This document shows, in pieces, positions 34,248 through 46,799 of a stretch of 64,000 nucleotides of DNA (position 1 is the first letter of the stretch; the number at the start of each line of letters is the position of its first letter). A program made the position numbers and the translations under genes. Under the pieces are notes generated by a model that was not told where the DNA came from, ran no database searches, and was given only the letters and a program-made list of their open reading frames with translations. The DNA is from Lamellibrachia columna (Eukaryota > Annelida > Polychaeta > Sabellida > Siboglinidae): assembly GCA_963662155.1 (NCBI GenBank), contig OY759274.1, positions 23,615,122 to 23,679,121 on the forward strand, read 5' to 3'.

Positions 34248-37200
34248 ATGTTCGTGTACACAGTGCTAGCCATTTCCGGTTTGTACTTGTTCTTTGATGT
34301 GTCGTACTTTCTGCGTGGGGCCTATATGTGGCTGAGATGGACGGTTGCCACATCCAACGGCAACGTTTGTGAAGACTTATTAAAGGATTCTGTTGTGGAT
34401 AGTAAGTACCGCCTTCACCCACTGTCTCTGGCGAGAATATTGCTAATTGAATGCCAAGCCAGCGCAATTTTTTTTAATGTCATCTTTGGATTGTATATAT
34501 TTTGTTTAGGCACGCATTATATGCATGACCATGTATTAATGGTCTGGGCGATAATACAAAAAGGTAATTAACCTATTTGCATTCTACGAGACGGCGCCAC
34601 CAGTCAGAAGTGGTAACTCCAATTTATATACAAAATAGCGTCTACGGTGCAACAAAATCGTTTTGTTGTATTGTTTTCGTAATTTCCTACTATCCTAGAT
34701 AGTGCATGAAATATATGCAAAATGTGGCAGAAGTAAACGAATGAAGAACGCCAATGGCAATGAGGTCCAGGAACGCCAATGGCAATAACCTGAGGCTGAG
34801 CTAATGTTTTTTTTTATATTCTAATCAGGGTTGGCAGGTTTCCTTCCCTATAGCCGTGGTTTTTTCCCGGTTATTTCCGATACGGAAGAAATACCTTTCT
34901 TCCCTACTACTGGGAAGAAATGGAAGAAACCCAGAAACCCGGTTTTTGTCAAATTTTTTAGTAATATATGTCCAAAATATACATAAAATGTACATAAATA
35001 TACATAAAATGTACATAAATATACATAAAATGTATATATAATGATTAATAATGCTTCAACAATAAACATCTGGTGATCAAGCCCAATTACCAGGTGTCAC
35101 CTACATTGTATAAGTCCCATCAGCTGGGTCACACAAACCAACCTGTTATAATTACTAGCTATTGTTATATGTTTCAATTGACAGATTATGGACTTATAAA
35201 AGTGGCAAACATGTAATTTTATTTCAAAGTGACATTCACTGTGTAAAATATAACACAACACATTGATACAGCTCTTTGGTGCAGTGGCTTCATTTCCTCC
35301 AGAAACAATAAAGGGTTTTTCAAAACGTGAAATGGCTTCATTTTTTGCAGTGGCTTCCTATTGAAATACATGACAATGGCATTCCCCTTATTAAACAACT
35401 TTTACACTGGCTTCATTTTATCCAGTGGCCTCCCATTGATTACATATTCACTATATAACCAGGTGAGAGAAATATTTTAAATTCAGATCTACATGCTTCT
35501 CCAACATGTACTGACAGTGCCTTTGCGTTAAACTGGAAACCTTTATCACCAAGTTGACATTTATTTTTCTCATCAGTTCTATTCAAATCACAATGTATTA
35601 GGGTGGTAGACCTCGTGACATCATTTGGGAACACTTTGTTTCTGTGACAGTTTCTGGAAAAGAGTATGCTAAGTGCAAGCATGGCAGACCTGCTTCGCCC
35701 TGTAGCACATGCTATTGATGCTTGCCAAGCAGACTACTCCTCTCTGGCATCAGCGTGTTATACATGGCTGTCTCTTCTGGATAATCCCAATCTTCAGTCA
35801 CCAGTGCACAAGACCCTTGTCACGAAACGGTTTAAGCAAGCAATCATACCAGAACACTTTACAGCCTACAAACTACATCCAGCATATCAGGGTGTTAAAC
35901 TCTCTGCTGGCCAATTGGAGATTGTTCATGACTTTATTGTGTCCAAGAGTCCTGCCTTCATCACTGAGCTGATTGCCTTTCAAGCCAAATCCACACCATA
36001 CCCTGCTGCATTTTTCAATGAGGCAGCACTTCGGATGGATCCAGTTACCTGGTGGAAAGCAACTAAATCCAGTGGTGTAAATTCTGACTTTGTAGACTTT
36101 GTGATACGTCTTCTACAGGCACCAGCTTCCTCAGCCTCAGTAGAGCGTATATTTTCCAACTTTGGACAGATCCACAGCAAAATTAGGAACAGACTAGGAA
36201 ATCAAACTGCAGGAAAGTTAGTGTTCTGTTTCCGTCTCCTGAGAGGTGATCTTGAGATTGAATATTAACTGCTGTTTGACATGAACAGTGTGCTATATAC
36301 CTGATGTGAAGATTGTGTGTGACCTGATACGAACATTGTGCTAATTGTGAGAACATTGTGCTGATTTTAATGTAAATATTATTCTCTTAACTTCTGTAAA
36401 TGTTATACTTTGAAGTATGAACACTGTCAGGGGTTGTGTGTTTATTGTATTAAACTATATTATAGTTGCTGACAGTGATGCAATAAAGAATAACACACCT
36501 TTATTCCCAGTTTCTTCCTAGTTTCTTCCATTTCTTCCGGGAAGAAAGGTGTTTCTTCCCTTTTTTCCCATGTTTCTTCCCACGGAAGGGAAGAAATACC
36601 TTTCTTCCCGGAAGAAAGCCAACCCTGATTCTAATGAATCATCACTATATTGTTCAACTATCATTTTGTCTCACATTGTTATATTGTGCTAGAATGTTGG
36701 ATTACAACCACTTGTAATTTTCTATATGCATCATTATTAACATATTTTTGCATATACTAACGAATATTCACTATATTGTTCAATTAACAAGTCGTTAGAT
36801 TGTACTAGATTGCTGGATTAAGACGCCAAGTTGTAATTTTTTATTTGCTTCATATCTAGTATTATTAACATAATTGCCAACTTGCAGCATCATTCCATGA
36901 CAAGATTACTATACGTAATCATGGGTGGTTCTCGCAATAAGCCCCTTGGGGTTTCCGGAGAACGTCCCGAGTTACTAAATCAAATTATTTATGACCATAC
37001 CTGTAACATCATTGTAAATGAGTAACCGTATAAACTCACATTGAATGTCTTTTATACAATTATAAGGTGGACATTTTTATGAATTATCATAGCAATAGCC
37101 GGCATAAGCATAGCATCGGGGAAACCATCATCCAGAAGCAATAAAAAAAAATTAAAAACAAAGGTCAGCACTTTGATCAATGTACATGTAATGAAAAAGC

Positions 37201-37376
37201 GGTATATAGAAATGAGTTATTATTATTAATTTGTTAATGCTCACATTCTGAGACTGCATCTAATCGTTTTCACAATTTAACAAAAAAAATTGATGTTCCA
37301 GGCATTGTTAATGATTTCCATAATTTTTGGAAGTTCTGCTGCACTTGTTACAAAATACATAAAATGTGTTGCATTT

Positions 37377-37461
<85 letters not shown>

Positions 37462-38584
37462 TATATTTTGAATCACCCTCAGTAGGTGAGACTTGTCCAC
37501 TTGTACCTGGACACTGTCAATGCAGCCAAAATATGTCAAAACAAACTGATGCACCAACAAATCATGCAAACTTACTTTAGAACAGCTACTTTAATTCTGA
37601 AATATATTTTAAGACATAAATTAAATTTTATTTGTTCAGCCATTACTATGAACAGCTTGGTGTGTTTCAGGCATTTGTTGGACGACCGATCTCGACTTTA
37701 TGATGCACATGAATAACGCGAGATATATGCGGGAATGTGACTTCGCTCGGTTCAAGCTCTGGTTTGAGACGGGAATCTGGGGGGTACTGAAGAGGGTCCA
37801 CGGCAGCATGGTTGTTGCCTCATCCACAATCAGACATCGCAAGCCAGTTCAATTCCTTCAGAGGTTTCAAGTGCGAAGTCGAGTAAGCTGAACTTACTTT
37901 TCATGCAGTATGGGACAATTTTTATTTAAACATATTTCATAATAAGTGGCAGATCTTATTATTTGTTTCTCATGAGGGGTTCTAGCAAATAATTGGAGAT
38001 GTCAAATATCTGTGTCTTAGCTGAGATAATCCAAACTGTCCTAATCATAACTGCAAGCCCTTAACTATCACGCAAGTCAACACCAACTTGCTAATACAGT
38101 TGAATTAAATTAAGTTACTCTTTCTGAGTCAACTTAAAAGTACAAATACAGTTTTAACCATGGTTTTATTTTATAACCACGCAAAGTAATCATATCTCAC
38201 AACTACCAACGTCTGTAGCATGTTTCCAGCATTCATTCTATTAGATAGAAACATTTTGTGATACAAAACATGAAATAAAAATAACAAAACACTACCAGTA
38301 CAGTTATTACAAAAGTATCAGTGATGGTTATGAATCTCTGTGTACAGGTGCTTTGCTGGGATGAGCGATCTTTCTACGTCGAGCAGCGAATTGAGCGAGT
38401 GACGGACAGATTTATTTGTTCTATAGTCTTACTGAAACAAATTGTCACTGGTGTGACACTGAGAGAGGTTTTGGAGGCAAAGTATGGGCATAACATCCCA
38501 ACAAGCCCAGAATTCCCAGAAGAAGTGAAACTTTTCATAGAGTGTCACAAGAAATCTAGTGAAAAACTAAGGGGAGTGCAATGA
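34248..38584 (+). CDS. THEM6: THEM6-like protein (thioesterase/hot-dog fold), three exons
   Basis: Exons are 34248-34401, 37671-37882 and 38348-38584, joining in frame to about 200 aa (human THEM6 is about 208). Exon 1 encodes an N-terminal hydrophobic segment (VYTVLAISGLYLFFDVSYFL) and ends at a strong donor, GTAAGT. Exon 2 starts after GTGTGTTTCAG and contains the family signature TDLDFMMHMNNARYMRECDF, then STIRHRKPVQFLQRFQV. Exon 3 begins after CTGTGTACAG with VLCWDERSFYVEQRIERV and FICSIVLLKQIV, ending at TGA. All junctions obey GT-AG and the reading phase is kept. THEM6 proteins are membrane-anchored, poorly characterised members of the 4HBT-like superfamily. Intron 1 carries a hAT element and a TA microsatellite. 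An AATAAA occurs at about 38744. Confidence 0.93.
34826..36627. mobile_element. hAT transposon in THEM6 intron 1
   Basis: An 1802 bp element with CAGGGTTGGC at the left and GCCAACCCTG at the right end, flanked by a perfect 8 bp duplication ATTCTAAT (34818-34825 and 36628-36635). The 8 bp duplication and CAGGG ends are hAT hallmarks. Both subterminal regions are dense in GGAAGAAA/TTTCTTCC motifs in both orientations, likely transposase-binding repeats. The left part also has three 20-21 bp repeats (ATACATAAAATGTACATAAA, about 34979-35038). Only the C-terminal part of a transposase is encoded, so it is non-autonomous. Confidence 0.93.
35666..36268 (+). pseudogene. hAT transposase, C-terminal fragment
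   Basis: A 200-codon frame holding the hAT C-terminal dimerisation region: WWKATKS, then LLQAPASSASVERIFSNFGQ and NRLGNQTAGKLVFCFRLL. The BED finger and the DDE catalytic residues are missing, compared with the usual 600 or more residues. The frame itself has no lesion after its start, so it could be a last exon whose upstream exons were deleted. It is transcribed in the same direction as the THEM6-like host gene. Confidence 0.85.
37380..37459. repeat. TA microsatellite
   Basis: About 40 uninterrupted TA units in intron 1 of the THEM6-like gene, about 200 bp before exon 2. Confidence 0.95.
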
Positions 38585-40209
38585 ATGTGAACACTCATGA
38601 GTATAATTGTTGCACACAAATATCTATGATGACGAGTATTTAATGATTAAATTTTTGTTTTAGTACTATTGTGGCTTTATTTATATTGTATTATAAATAT
38701 TGCTTGTTCAACCAATGCTGCATTTAGATGTCAATTTTGCTCTAAATAAATTAGCTTAGTGTTATTTCCATTGACCTTTGTCATCGATTTAAAATCTAAA
38801 CATTTAGAGTTCATTACTTTAAAGATGGGCCTCATGCACCACCAAAGAGGATAAGTTGTTAGACAGAATAGCTTGTTCTCATCTTTACATCCATGATTCT
38901 TATAAGCTTTCTCTTTCTACAAATTGTATTAAAGCATGTTTGACTGATAATTTAGTCACGAAGTCATCCTCGCTAGCCAGGGGTGGTAGTAGTACTATAG
39001 TACCCCTGGCACCTGTTGAAAGTTCAAATGATGTAAAATCATTTGTGTCTTTGTCCCACTTGCTCTCTTGGTCGACGTGTTTCTAGGAACATGATGCGCA
39101 TGTGCCCAAACTTCAGAGCATTTTCAGGAATGCTTATCATTACCTGTCTGACCAGTGACAACGGATGCATTACCAATAGAAGTTCCTGTATGCGAGCCCC
39201 GTAGATTCCAGCGAGCAATGCCATTGGTTAACACAGCAACTGAAAAATCAGCATTTCAGCAGGTCAATATGCCATGGGTACTGGTGTAGTCAGAAGCCCC
39301 AGGATTAATTTCAACATTTCACTGAGAATATTGTAATTGCATTATCAGATGCGAGTCGTGGGAAATTATATGGAAAATTTCCCAGCAATGTCTTAGATAA
39401 CCCGACTCAAAGGACATTTTTCTCACTACTTCTGCTAATCAGTTTTCACCTCAGCTGTAACTTATCTGCCATATTTGAGTATATATAGCATTCTTGTGAA
39501 GGTAAGAAAATCTACAGTGATTCAATCTTCTTGTTCTTGTGTAACAGCTTCAGTTATTATTATATTAATTATTAAATTTATCGTCTATTACAGCAACTGT
39601 TTTTATTTATTGTTCAATTTATCGTGTATTACAGCAACTGTCTTATATTTATTGTTCAATTTATCATTTAATTATAGCAACTGTATTTGTTGTTCAGTTT
39701 ATACTTTATCGTAACAAGTTATCTACATTATATTTGGCATTTTGCAATAAAAAAATGTCATTTTATTACATTTCAGGTATATCAAATATATGCTATTGTC
39801 AAATGATTATCTATTGAAAGCCACTACAACTACCGCCTATTGTTATCATTGTAATTATTCAATCTGTTGTATCTGCATTTCTTATCTTATGTAAGTTGAA
39901 AAATAAATCACAATCATACAAACATTGTCCAGTCGTTTTGTTAGCTTCACGAAACTGTTGAAGTGTCCAGTGGCGCCTCCTTGTGACAATAAGCTCACAC
40001 TGTTTATATTGGCGTTGCACTTACAATTCACCTTTTGCGAGTGCTTTCACCGAAAGTTTCCTTAAACCTCATGCCATATTCAAAACAATTTTACAAGTTA
40101 CACCAGGAATGATTAATTGACTTTTCAATAATACATCAGATTAATTAATACATGGTTAGTCACTTGATTCTCAAGTTCTCAATCAAAGACAAGCAATGTC
40201 AGCGCTGGT
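38585..40209. other. Intergenic region between THEM6-like and NUP54
   Basis: Tail-to-tail spacer. It contains a 35 bp imperfect hairpin at about 38977-39011 (GCCAGGGGT ... ACCCCTGGC), and about three diverged copies of a 45-50 bp unit at 39568-39705 (contains TATTACAGCAACTGT and TATTGTTCAATTTATC). No gene seen. Confidence 0.5.
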
Positions 40210-40790
40210 CGCAGAGCATGTGACAGTGGCAGTGGTGAGTGATATCATCGGTTGCAAATGATGACATCCGTAATGAGTGGTATCATCAGTAACAAGTGAT
40301 ATCATCGATGACAGGTGATATCAGTGACGAGTCATCATGGGTGACAGCTGATATCATTGGTGAAAAGTGATGCCATCAGTGAAGGTTGAAATCATCAGTG
40401 ATAGGTGATATCGATGACAGGTGATATAATTGGTGATCATCAGTAACGAAAGATATCGTCTGTGACAAGTGACATCATCAGTGATAAGTGATATAGGTTG
40501 CAAATGACAACATCAGTGACGAACGATTATTTTGGTTTTATATATATGGTTTGGTTTTATTATTGGTGACAATCGATATCATTGGTTACAAGTCATATCA
40601 TCAGTGACGAGCGATATCATCGGTGACGAGCGATATAATCGGTTCCAAATGACAACATGGGTACCAAATGACAACATCGGTGACAAATGATACCATCAGC
40701 GACGAGTAATATCATCGGTGTTGGGCGATATCATCGGTTACACGTAATATCGGTGTCAAGTGATATCATCGGTGTACCAGTGACCCACAT
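40210..40790. repeat. Diverged minisatellite, about 19-20 bp units
   Basis: Many imperfect copies of TGATATCATCGGTGACAAG with frequent substitutions and small indels. The array ends about 10 bp from the NUP54 stop codon, so it would lie in or replace the 3' UTR of that gene. Confidence 0.85.
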
Positions 40791-40799
40791 CAGTCAGTT

Positions 40800-43700
40800 T
40801 CACTTCAGGTGAGTTTTCTTCTCTGTCAATCCATGTTCGATGAGAAGAAGATCATCAAGGTCATCTTTGATAATACTGATGAGATGCTGCAGCCCTTCCT
40901 GCTGCTGCTTCAGATGCTGCAAGACAAGATTCACACTTAAAAATCTGACATTTATGTATATAAAGTTCAAACTACTATCTTCTTTCAAATGCAGGATTGA
41001 AAATGCCAGGCACGCATGCATGGAATGGAATACTCAAACGTAAAGAAAACCAGAAGGACGTAAAAATAGTTGTAGGCCAGTAGCTCAAGAAATGACAAAG
41101 TTTGGAACCACCTGGAAAGAAATTAAAAAATCAACCAAAAACAGAGTGCGTTGGAGAAATGTTTCAGCCCTATGATCCAGTCTGAGTGAAGAGGATTCAA
41201 TAAGTAACCATCTTCTATCCATAAGCGCCAACCCAGAGTGGTACACACCTGTATGACTGGTGCCAACGCAGAGTGGTGCACACCTGTATGACTGGTGCCA
41301 ACGCAGTGTGGTGCACACCTGTAAGACTGGTGCCAACCCACAGTGGTGCACACCTGTAAGATTGGTGCCAACTCAGATTGGTGCATACCTGTAAGACTGG
41401 TGCCAACTCAGAGTGGTGCACATATGTAAGACTTGTGCCAACCCACAGTGGTGCACACCTGTAAAACTGGTGTCAACTCAGAGTGGTGCACACCTGTAAG
41501 ACTGGTGCCAACCCAGAGTGGTGCACACCTGTAAGACTGGTGTCAACCCAGAGTAGTGCACATATGTAAGACTTATGCCAACACAGAGTGGTGCACACCT
41601 GTAAAACTGGTGTCAACTCAGAGTGGTGCACACCTGTAAGACTGGTGCCAACTCAGAGTGGTGCACACCTGTAAGACTGGTGCCAACCCACAGTGGTGCA
41701 CACCTGTAAGACTGGTGCCAACTCAGATTGGTGCATACCTGTAAGACTGGTGCCAACTCAGAGTGGTGCACATATGTAAGACTTGTGCCAACACAGAGTG
41801 GTGCACACCTGTAAGACTGGTGCCAACTCAGAGTGGTGCTCACCTGTATGACTGGTGCCAACCCAGAGTGGTGCACACCTGTAAGAATGGTACCAACCCA
41901 GAGTGGTGCACACTTGTAAGACTGGTGCCAACCCAGAGTGGTGCACACCTGTAAGACTGGTGGCAACCCTGAGTGGTGCACATCTGTAAGGCTGGTGCCA
42001 ACCTAGAGTGGTGCACACCTGTAAGACTGGTAACCGAATTCCAACAAGACCAGCAAACAAAGCAGTGCCTGAATTAGCAAAAAGATGAACTGGCCCAGAT
42101 TTTTTTTAACTGGCCCATTTTTGTTTTGAACCGGCCCAGGTGAGTTTGAACTGACCCCACAAAAATATATAAATTATAGGCCTATGTAATAAAGCAGTTT
42201 TACTGCATAAAACTAAAACAGACACTGCTTTAAATTTGAATCACAGCCAAATATCACATTGATCAGAATGTCTTCGCACATTATATTGTTAATAAGATTT
42301 TCTGCCTCCTTAGCATCACCAGTATAAAGTAAATTGGCATATTATCATTAAAAAAATTTCAAACTATGATACTGGCATCATTAAATGTGAATGGCAAGGA
42401 AGAAGTAATTTGTCAAAACTGTATTTTATATCAAATTAGCATAGATTAGTAAGTACTGTAATGTGCATAACTAATAAATTTCGACCCAGCCATGGTCGCC
42501 GGGATGAATAGGTGGGGCCGATAACTTATGCATTTTGGCTAAATGAATCCGCGGGAAGCATTTTGAATCGGCCTTAATTTCGAACGCTGCAAAGCCATAT
42601 GGTTATCTATGTTCACTGGATTGCCACACATGCTCAAAACAAGCTTTCTACGCTAACTGGGATAAATCGACTGAAGCTCGCAAGAATTTGGTGCACAATT
42701 TAACAAATACTGGTGTACAAAAATGCACCAAATTTACAACATGATTTAATGTTATTTTACAGAATGCGCAATGCTAGCAAAATAATGCAAAGACTGGTTA
42801 ATACGTGACATGTTTATAACTTCCTACACAACTAAAGACAGACTAGTGTACACATGCAACTGGTTGGTGAACGCAGCAAAACAACAGCACGAATAATTTG
42901 TGTCTTACAATTGTGTTCTCATCACAGTAGTCATCCATAAAATCATGATTCTATATCATCATCTAGTGACTAAAAGCATATTGCTTCACATAGTGTCCAC
43001 CCTTGGGACAAAATAACGCACCTGTAGTAGTTAGCATGTTTAAATGAGTGGTGAACAAGACACTATTGCCAGTACCTGTTTGATCTCAGCCTGTACTGAG
43101 CCGTCGATCTGGTAGCAGGACTCCTGGCGTGCTACTCCGATCTGATGCTGCATCCGCATCTGTGACATGAGCTCATTGAGGTGACCCTAGAAACGATGAC
43201 AGTGACAGGAATATGGAGATATCAAAACACGAGGAGTCACTCAGTACATTGTCCAACACATGATTACATTGTGGTTATGTACTGTGCTACAAAGATTTAC
43301 TAAAATAATTTTAATCTAGTGCCAAAAGTAAAGCCTTGTGTTATAACCTTCAAGTTTTTGCAGCAAATTAACTTTCAAAGGTACAAACTCTAATTGTTCT
43401 TATCATAAAATGATGTTATATGGTATAAATAAAATGATGTTGTATGGCATAAATAAAATTATGTTGTATGGCATAAATAAAATGATATATGGCATGAATA
43501 AAATGATGTTGTATGGTATAAATAAAATGATTTTGTATGGTATAAATATTATTCTATATTATCTGTTTACAAATATCAACTTTAACCCCCATAAAATTAC
43601 ATTGCCCTCCGTATGCAATGCAAGCATGACATTCCCCCCGAAAAATATTCAGATTAAACAGATAACGGTCAAACGATATAAAAATGTTTCATTAAAACAC

Positions 43701-44825
43701 AAATTTAAACACTTACCTGTACCTTTAACCGTTTTTATCAAGAGCCACGACCCAGCTATGGCACTCCATATAACTGGATATCGAGATCGAAAACATGGGT
43801 TTAGCGAGGACTGACCTTGAATTGAGTAGGAGCGTTCAGTTCTGCCTGAATTGCCTCCAGTTGTACCCGGAGTTGTTCCTCATCTGCCTGGATTGCGTAG
43901 CCGAGTTTCCGATATATCTCCTGTTTCACCATCACCTGACACAAGGTACCACCACATTAGCATCCAGGTAATATCATTCAAATGTCTTAAAAACATGTAT
44001 TTAATATAATATATAATTTAAAATCATATCGATAAAAATATGGCATTTGCATCATACTTTGATGTATTGTTGTCATTTATTTATCTAAAGTATCTGTTAA
44101 ATAAATCTAAAAGGTAATCTTAACAATTAAAGTCACTCGATTGACAGTTGTCACTCATCTATGCAGACACCTACCTGCAGTACACGGTGGCCTAGTTCAA
44201 GATGCCTCCGCTTGTAATCTTCAATCTTTGACACCATGCTCGTCTGATTCTTCTGAAGAGCTCTGATGTCTTCCGTGATTATCTGTGCATACAGACACAA
44301 TGTTCAGTTGCATATATTTGCATTCACAGAGGTTCCATGTCTCTTGATTTGACAGGAAATTATTAAAATCTCCCAATCTTCAACTTTTCTGTAAAACCTT
44401 TACAACAGTTTTTCCCTTCTACCGACACCATGCAGTGCCCTCGTGATTAAATCAAGTTGCGCCACTATAGAGATTTTATATTTCCTCTGAGATTTTTTCA
44501 ACATTCTGGGAGTTGGAAAGATGCCACACAAAAAGATATGACTCAACCAGTTTTAATATCATATCTTTACCATAATCTCCTTATTTAATTTGGAGCAAAT
44601 TGTGAGAACTCCCTTTTTTATAATTTCAACTTTTATATTTTAACCTCTGGTTCATAATTCCCTCTCCCCTCCTTACACTGAGTCGACTTTGATGTAACTT
44701 GGTCTGATGCTGTTGGTGTCTTAGTCGATTATGAAGCTCCGTGAATCCAATCATTGGCACCGGGATCAGTTGTTCCGGATTGGGATTGTCCAATTTGGCC
44801 TGTTCCCAGATCAAGGGATCTATTC
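40800..44825 (-). CDS. NUP54: NUP54 nucleoporin, 3' part (five exons)
   Basis: Exons in transcript order: about 44825-44677, 44282-44175, 43935-43816, 43186-43076 and 40916-40800. All have GT-AG junctions in frame. They encode GIDPLIWEQAKLDNPNPEQL and IPVPMIGFTELHNRL; EDIRALQKNQTSMVSKI; AIQADEEQLRVQLEAIQAEL then NAPTQFK; GHLNELMSQMRMQ; and HLKQQQEGLQHLISIIKDDL then IEHGL to the stop. This matches the conserved coiled-coil C-terminus of NUP54, a central-channel nucleoporin of the Nup62-Nup58-Nup54 complex. The acceptor of the first exon listed (at 44826) is weak, so its start is tentative. Upstream exons (FG repeats and the alpha/beta region) were not found in the remaining 19 kb, which is filled by mobile elements. 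The gene may continue outside the window or be rearranged. Confidence 0.92.
41222..42035. repeat. 35 bp minisatellite, about 23 copies, in a NUP54 intron
   Basis: Repeats of a 35 bp unit with AGAGTGGTGCACACCTGTAA and GACTGGTGCCAAC. Because 35 is not a multiple of three, chance frames cycle through all phases. The array lies in the last intron of NUP54 (40917-43075). The rest of that intron is unremarkable. Confidence 0.93.
43405..43555. repeat. 24 bp tandem repeat, about 6 copies
   Basis: Units of the type AAAATGATGTTGTATGGCAT plus AAAT, in the NUP54 intron between 43187 and 43815. One unit is shortened by 6 bases. Confidence 0.85.
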
Positions 44826-45016
44826 CTTTTGGCATGACAGTTGAACATTTTAGTAACATACATTTGATTTAAGTTTCTCAAAGAATACAAAGATATTCTC
44901 ATCAACTGCAGCATTGTTTACTACAGTTTTGTCTGCACAGGACATGTATAAGCAAAAACAAAGGATTTATAATAAATAGCAATAGTACACTTCACTATAC
45001 CAAATTAAAACATCGT

Positions 45017-45079
45017 GCGGTGGCGGAGTGATTAGAACATGGGACTTTCAAGTGATAGAACCTGGCTTTTGAATCAGGG
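45017..45079 (+). mobile_element. tRNA-derived SINE head (degenerate)
   Basis: GCGGTGGCGGAGTGATTAGA resembles a tRNA 5' half with a Pol III A box, and CTTTTGAATCAGGG is a damaged B box (expected GGTTCGAATCC) at the right spacing. The arms no longer pair well, so this is a SINE or tRNA pseudogene rather than a working tRNA. Confidence 0.55.
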
Positions 45080-45222
45080 TCAGGTGTGCATGCGTCAGGT
45101 GTAGGTGCGCATGCATCAGGTGTATAGGTGCGCATGCGTCAGGTGTAGGTGCACATGCGTCATGTGCCAGGTGTAGATGCGTATGTATCAGGTGTAGGTG
45201 TGCATGCATCAGGTGTAGTCCT
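45080..45222. repeat. Short tandem repeat, GCATGCGTCAGGTGTAGGTG type
   Basis: Seven or so imperfect 20-24 bp copies directly after the tRNA-like segment. It may be the expanded body of that SINE. Confidence 0.75.
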
Positions 45223-45389
45223 TACTTTTTCTTCACTCTGACATCTATAATTATATTATCATCATTTCTGAAGGCTCTTTACACCCCAAACTTACAGATA
45301 TGCAATAGTATCAAAATCAGAATATAATCGTGTCATAACGTTAGAGATCACACGTTCCTAAACCAAAATTACTCAATCAGCTGCGTTTA

Positions 45390-46318
45390 CCTTGCTTGTC
45401 CGATAATTCTGATACATCCTTGCTAAGATTAGATGGTTACAACTTGATTTCACAAGGCAAAATCTGCACGAAGCACGGAGGTCTTGCTATATACCTAAGT
45501 GACAAATATAAATATAATTTATTATCTCTGCATGAATACTCTGAAATATGGGAAAGTCAATTTATTGAAGTATCTTGAAACAAATCACAGAAAAAAGTAG
45601 TACTTGGTAATGTTTACCGACCACCCAGAGATATAAACGAAAATTACCGCAATTTTATAGATGAATTCACTATTATTTTGAAATCATTTCAAAAGTTCAA
45701 ATGTGAAATAGTTATTGCCGGTGACTATAATATAAACTTACTAAAAAATTTTGAAAACCATTATTCTGTGAATATTTAGATACTGTCCTTGCACAAGGTT
45801 TCTAACCAGTAATCATGCAGCAAACTAGATTTTCTGCACAAAACTGTACTCTTCTGGATAATTTGCTATGCAAACTTTCAGGAAATCCTGACAACTATTC
45901 AACGGGTATCTAAACAAACTGTATTTCTGATCATCAGCCATACTTCATCATCCTTGACCTCATACATATTCATAAATATGTGCCTAAATTTATCAAATCA
46001 AATTCATATGATTTAAACTCTATTATCAATTTAGAAAGGGCTATCGTTTTATCCAACATAATTAAGAAATTAAACAGTGATCGAATAACCGATCCAAATG
46101 ACAATTATAATTTTCTTACATTCTGTTTTGGCAGGCGAGCTAATTAGTAATTTTTTTAATTTGTTCTACATTAAACGTAAGGTGGCTTTCACGCTAGCGA
46201 CATATGCTATGTCTTAGTGAGAGTCTCCATTGACTACATTCTTATAACATTCTATATGTGTATGTATGGATTTTTGTTTGTTTGATATTAGTCAAAAATA
46301 AAATTATTATTATTATTA
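45390..46318 (+). pseudogene. LINE C endonuclease domain fragment
   Basis: The frame gives DGYNLISQGKICTKHGGLAI, then WESQFIEVS, a stop, VVLGNVYRPP and VIAGDYNINLL. After a frameshift comes RFSAQNCTLLDNLLCKLSGN and ISDHQPYFIILDL. These are the blocks of an APE-type LINE endonuclease, including the catalytic SDH near the end. Several stops and one frameshift make it inactive. RT is absent: after about 46140 it passes to a 3' region that ends in TTATTATTATTA (about 46304-46318), so the copy has an internal deletion. It is distinct from LINE A and LINE B. Confidence 0.8.
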
Positions 46319-46319
46319 T

Positions 46320-46341
46320 CTCTCTCTCTCTCTCTCTCTCT
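46320..46341. repeat. TC microsatellite
   Basis: Eleven TC units next to the TTA-repeat tail of the LINE C fragment. The 46342-46800 stretch after it shows nothing recognisable. Confidence 0.9.
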
Positions 46342-46799
46342 TAGCTTAGAATTTCAAAGAAATCCTACCCTGTGTTTATCACATCCTGTACTAACAAACA
46401 GGCCCTTCTTTGGGTGATTCATTGCCACCCCTGTGTTTTCATATACCTGGAGCTCCTGAGATAGCCCAGGACCACAGACATAACACACCCCTGGACTTCC
46501 TACTGACTATCTGTCTATGTTTGCACTAGCCCAAACCCTGCACATGCACTTTTAAACAGTTTAGTAATACTTTATCTAATGTGACTTTAGCCCTCTAAAG
46601 GCAAGTTATAGAAAACATCTACTAATACATACTTTCGCGCAAGAAAATTCAAAACCACTTTATTTAACACCCCTCTCGCCTGACGTAAACATGAAGTTCA
46701 CACTCATGATAACACTATGCTTCCTGGCAGCAAACATACATAAGTACCTCTGTCAAATTTCCACCAACAATGAGTATTTCACAACAACATTCTCAGCCC

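Noticed and set aside
41085..42060. Overlapping minus-strand frames with CTTLGWHQSYRCAPLWVG-type repeats
   Set aside because: Product of a 35 bp minisatellite read in successive phases within a NUP54 intron.
45017..45079. Functional tRNA gene
   Set aside because: B box is damaged and the acceptor and T arms do not pair; better explained as a SINE or tRNA pseudogene.
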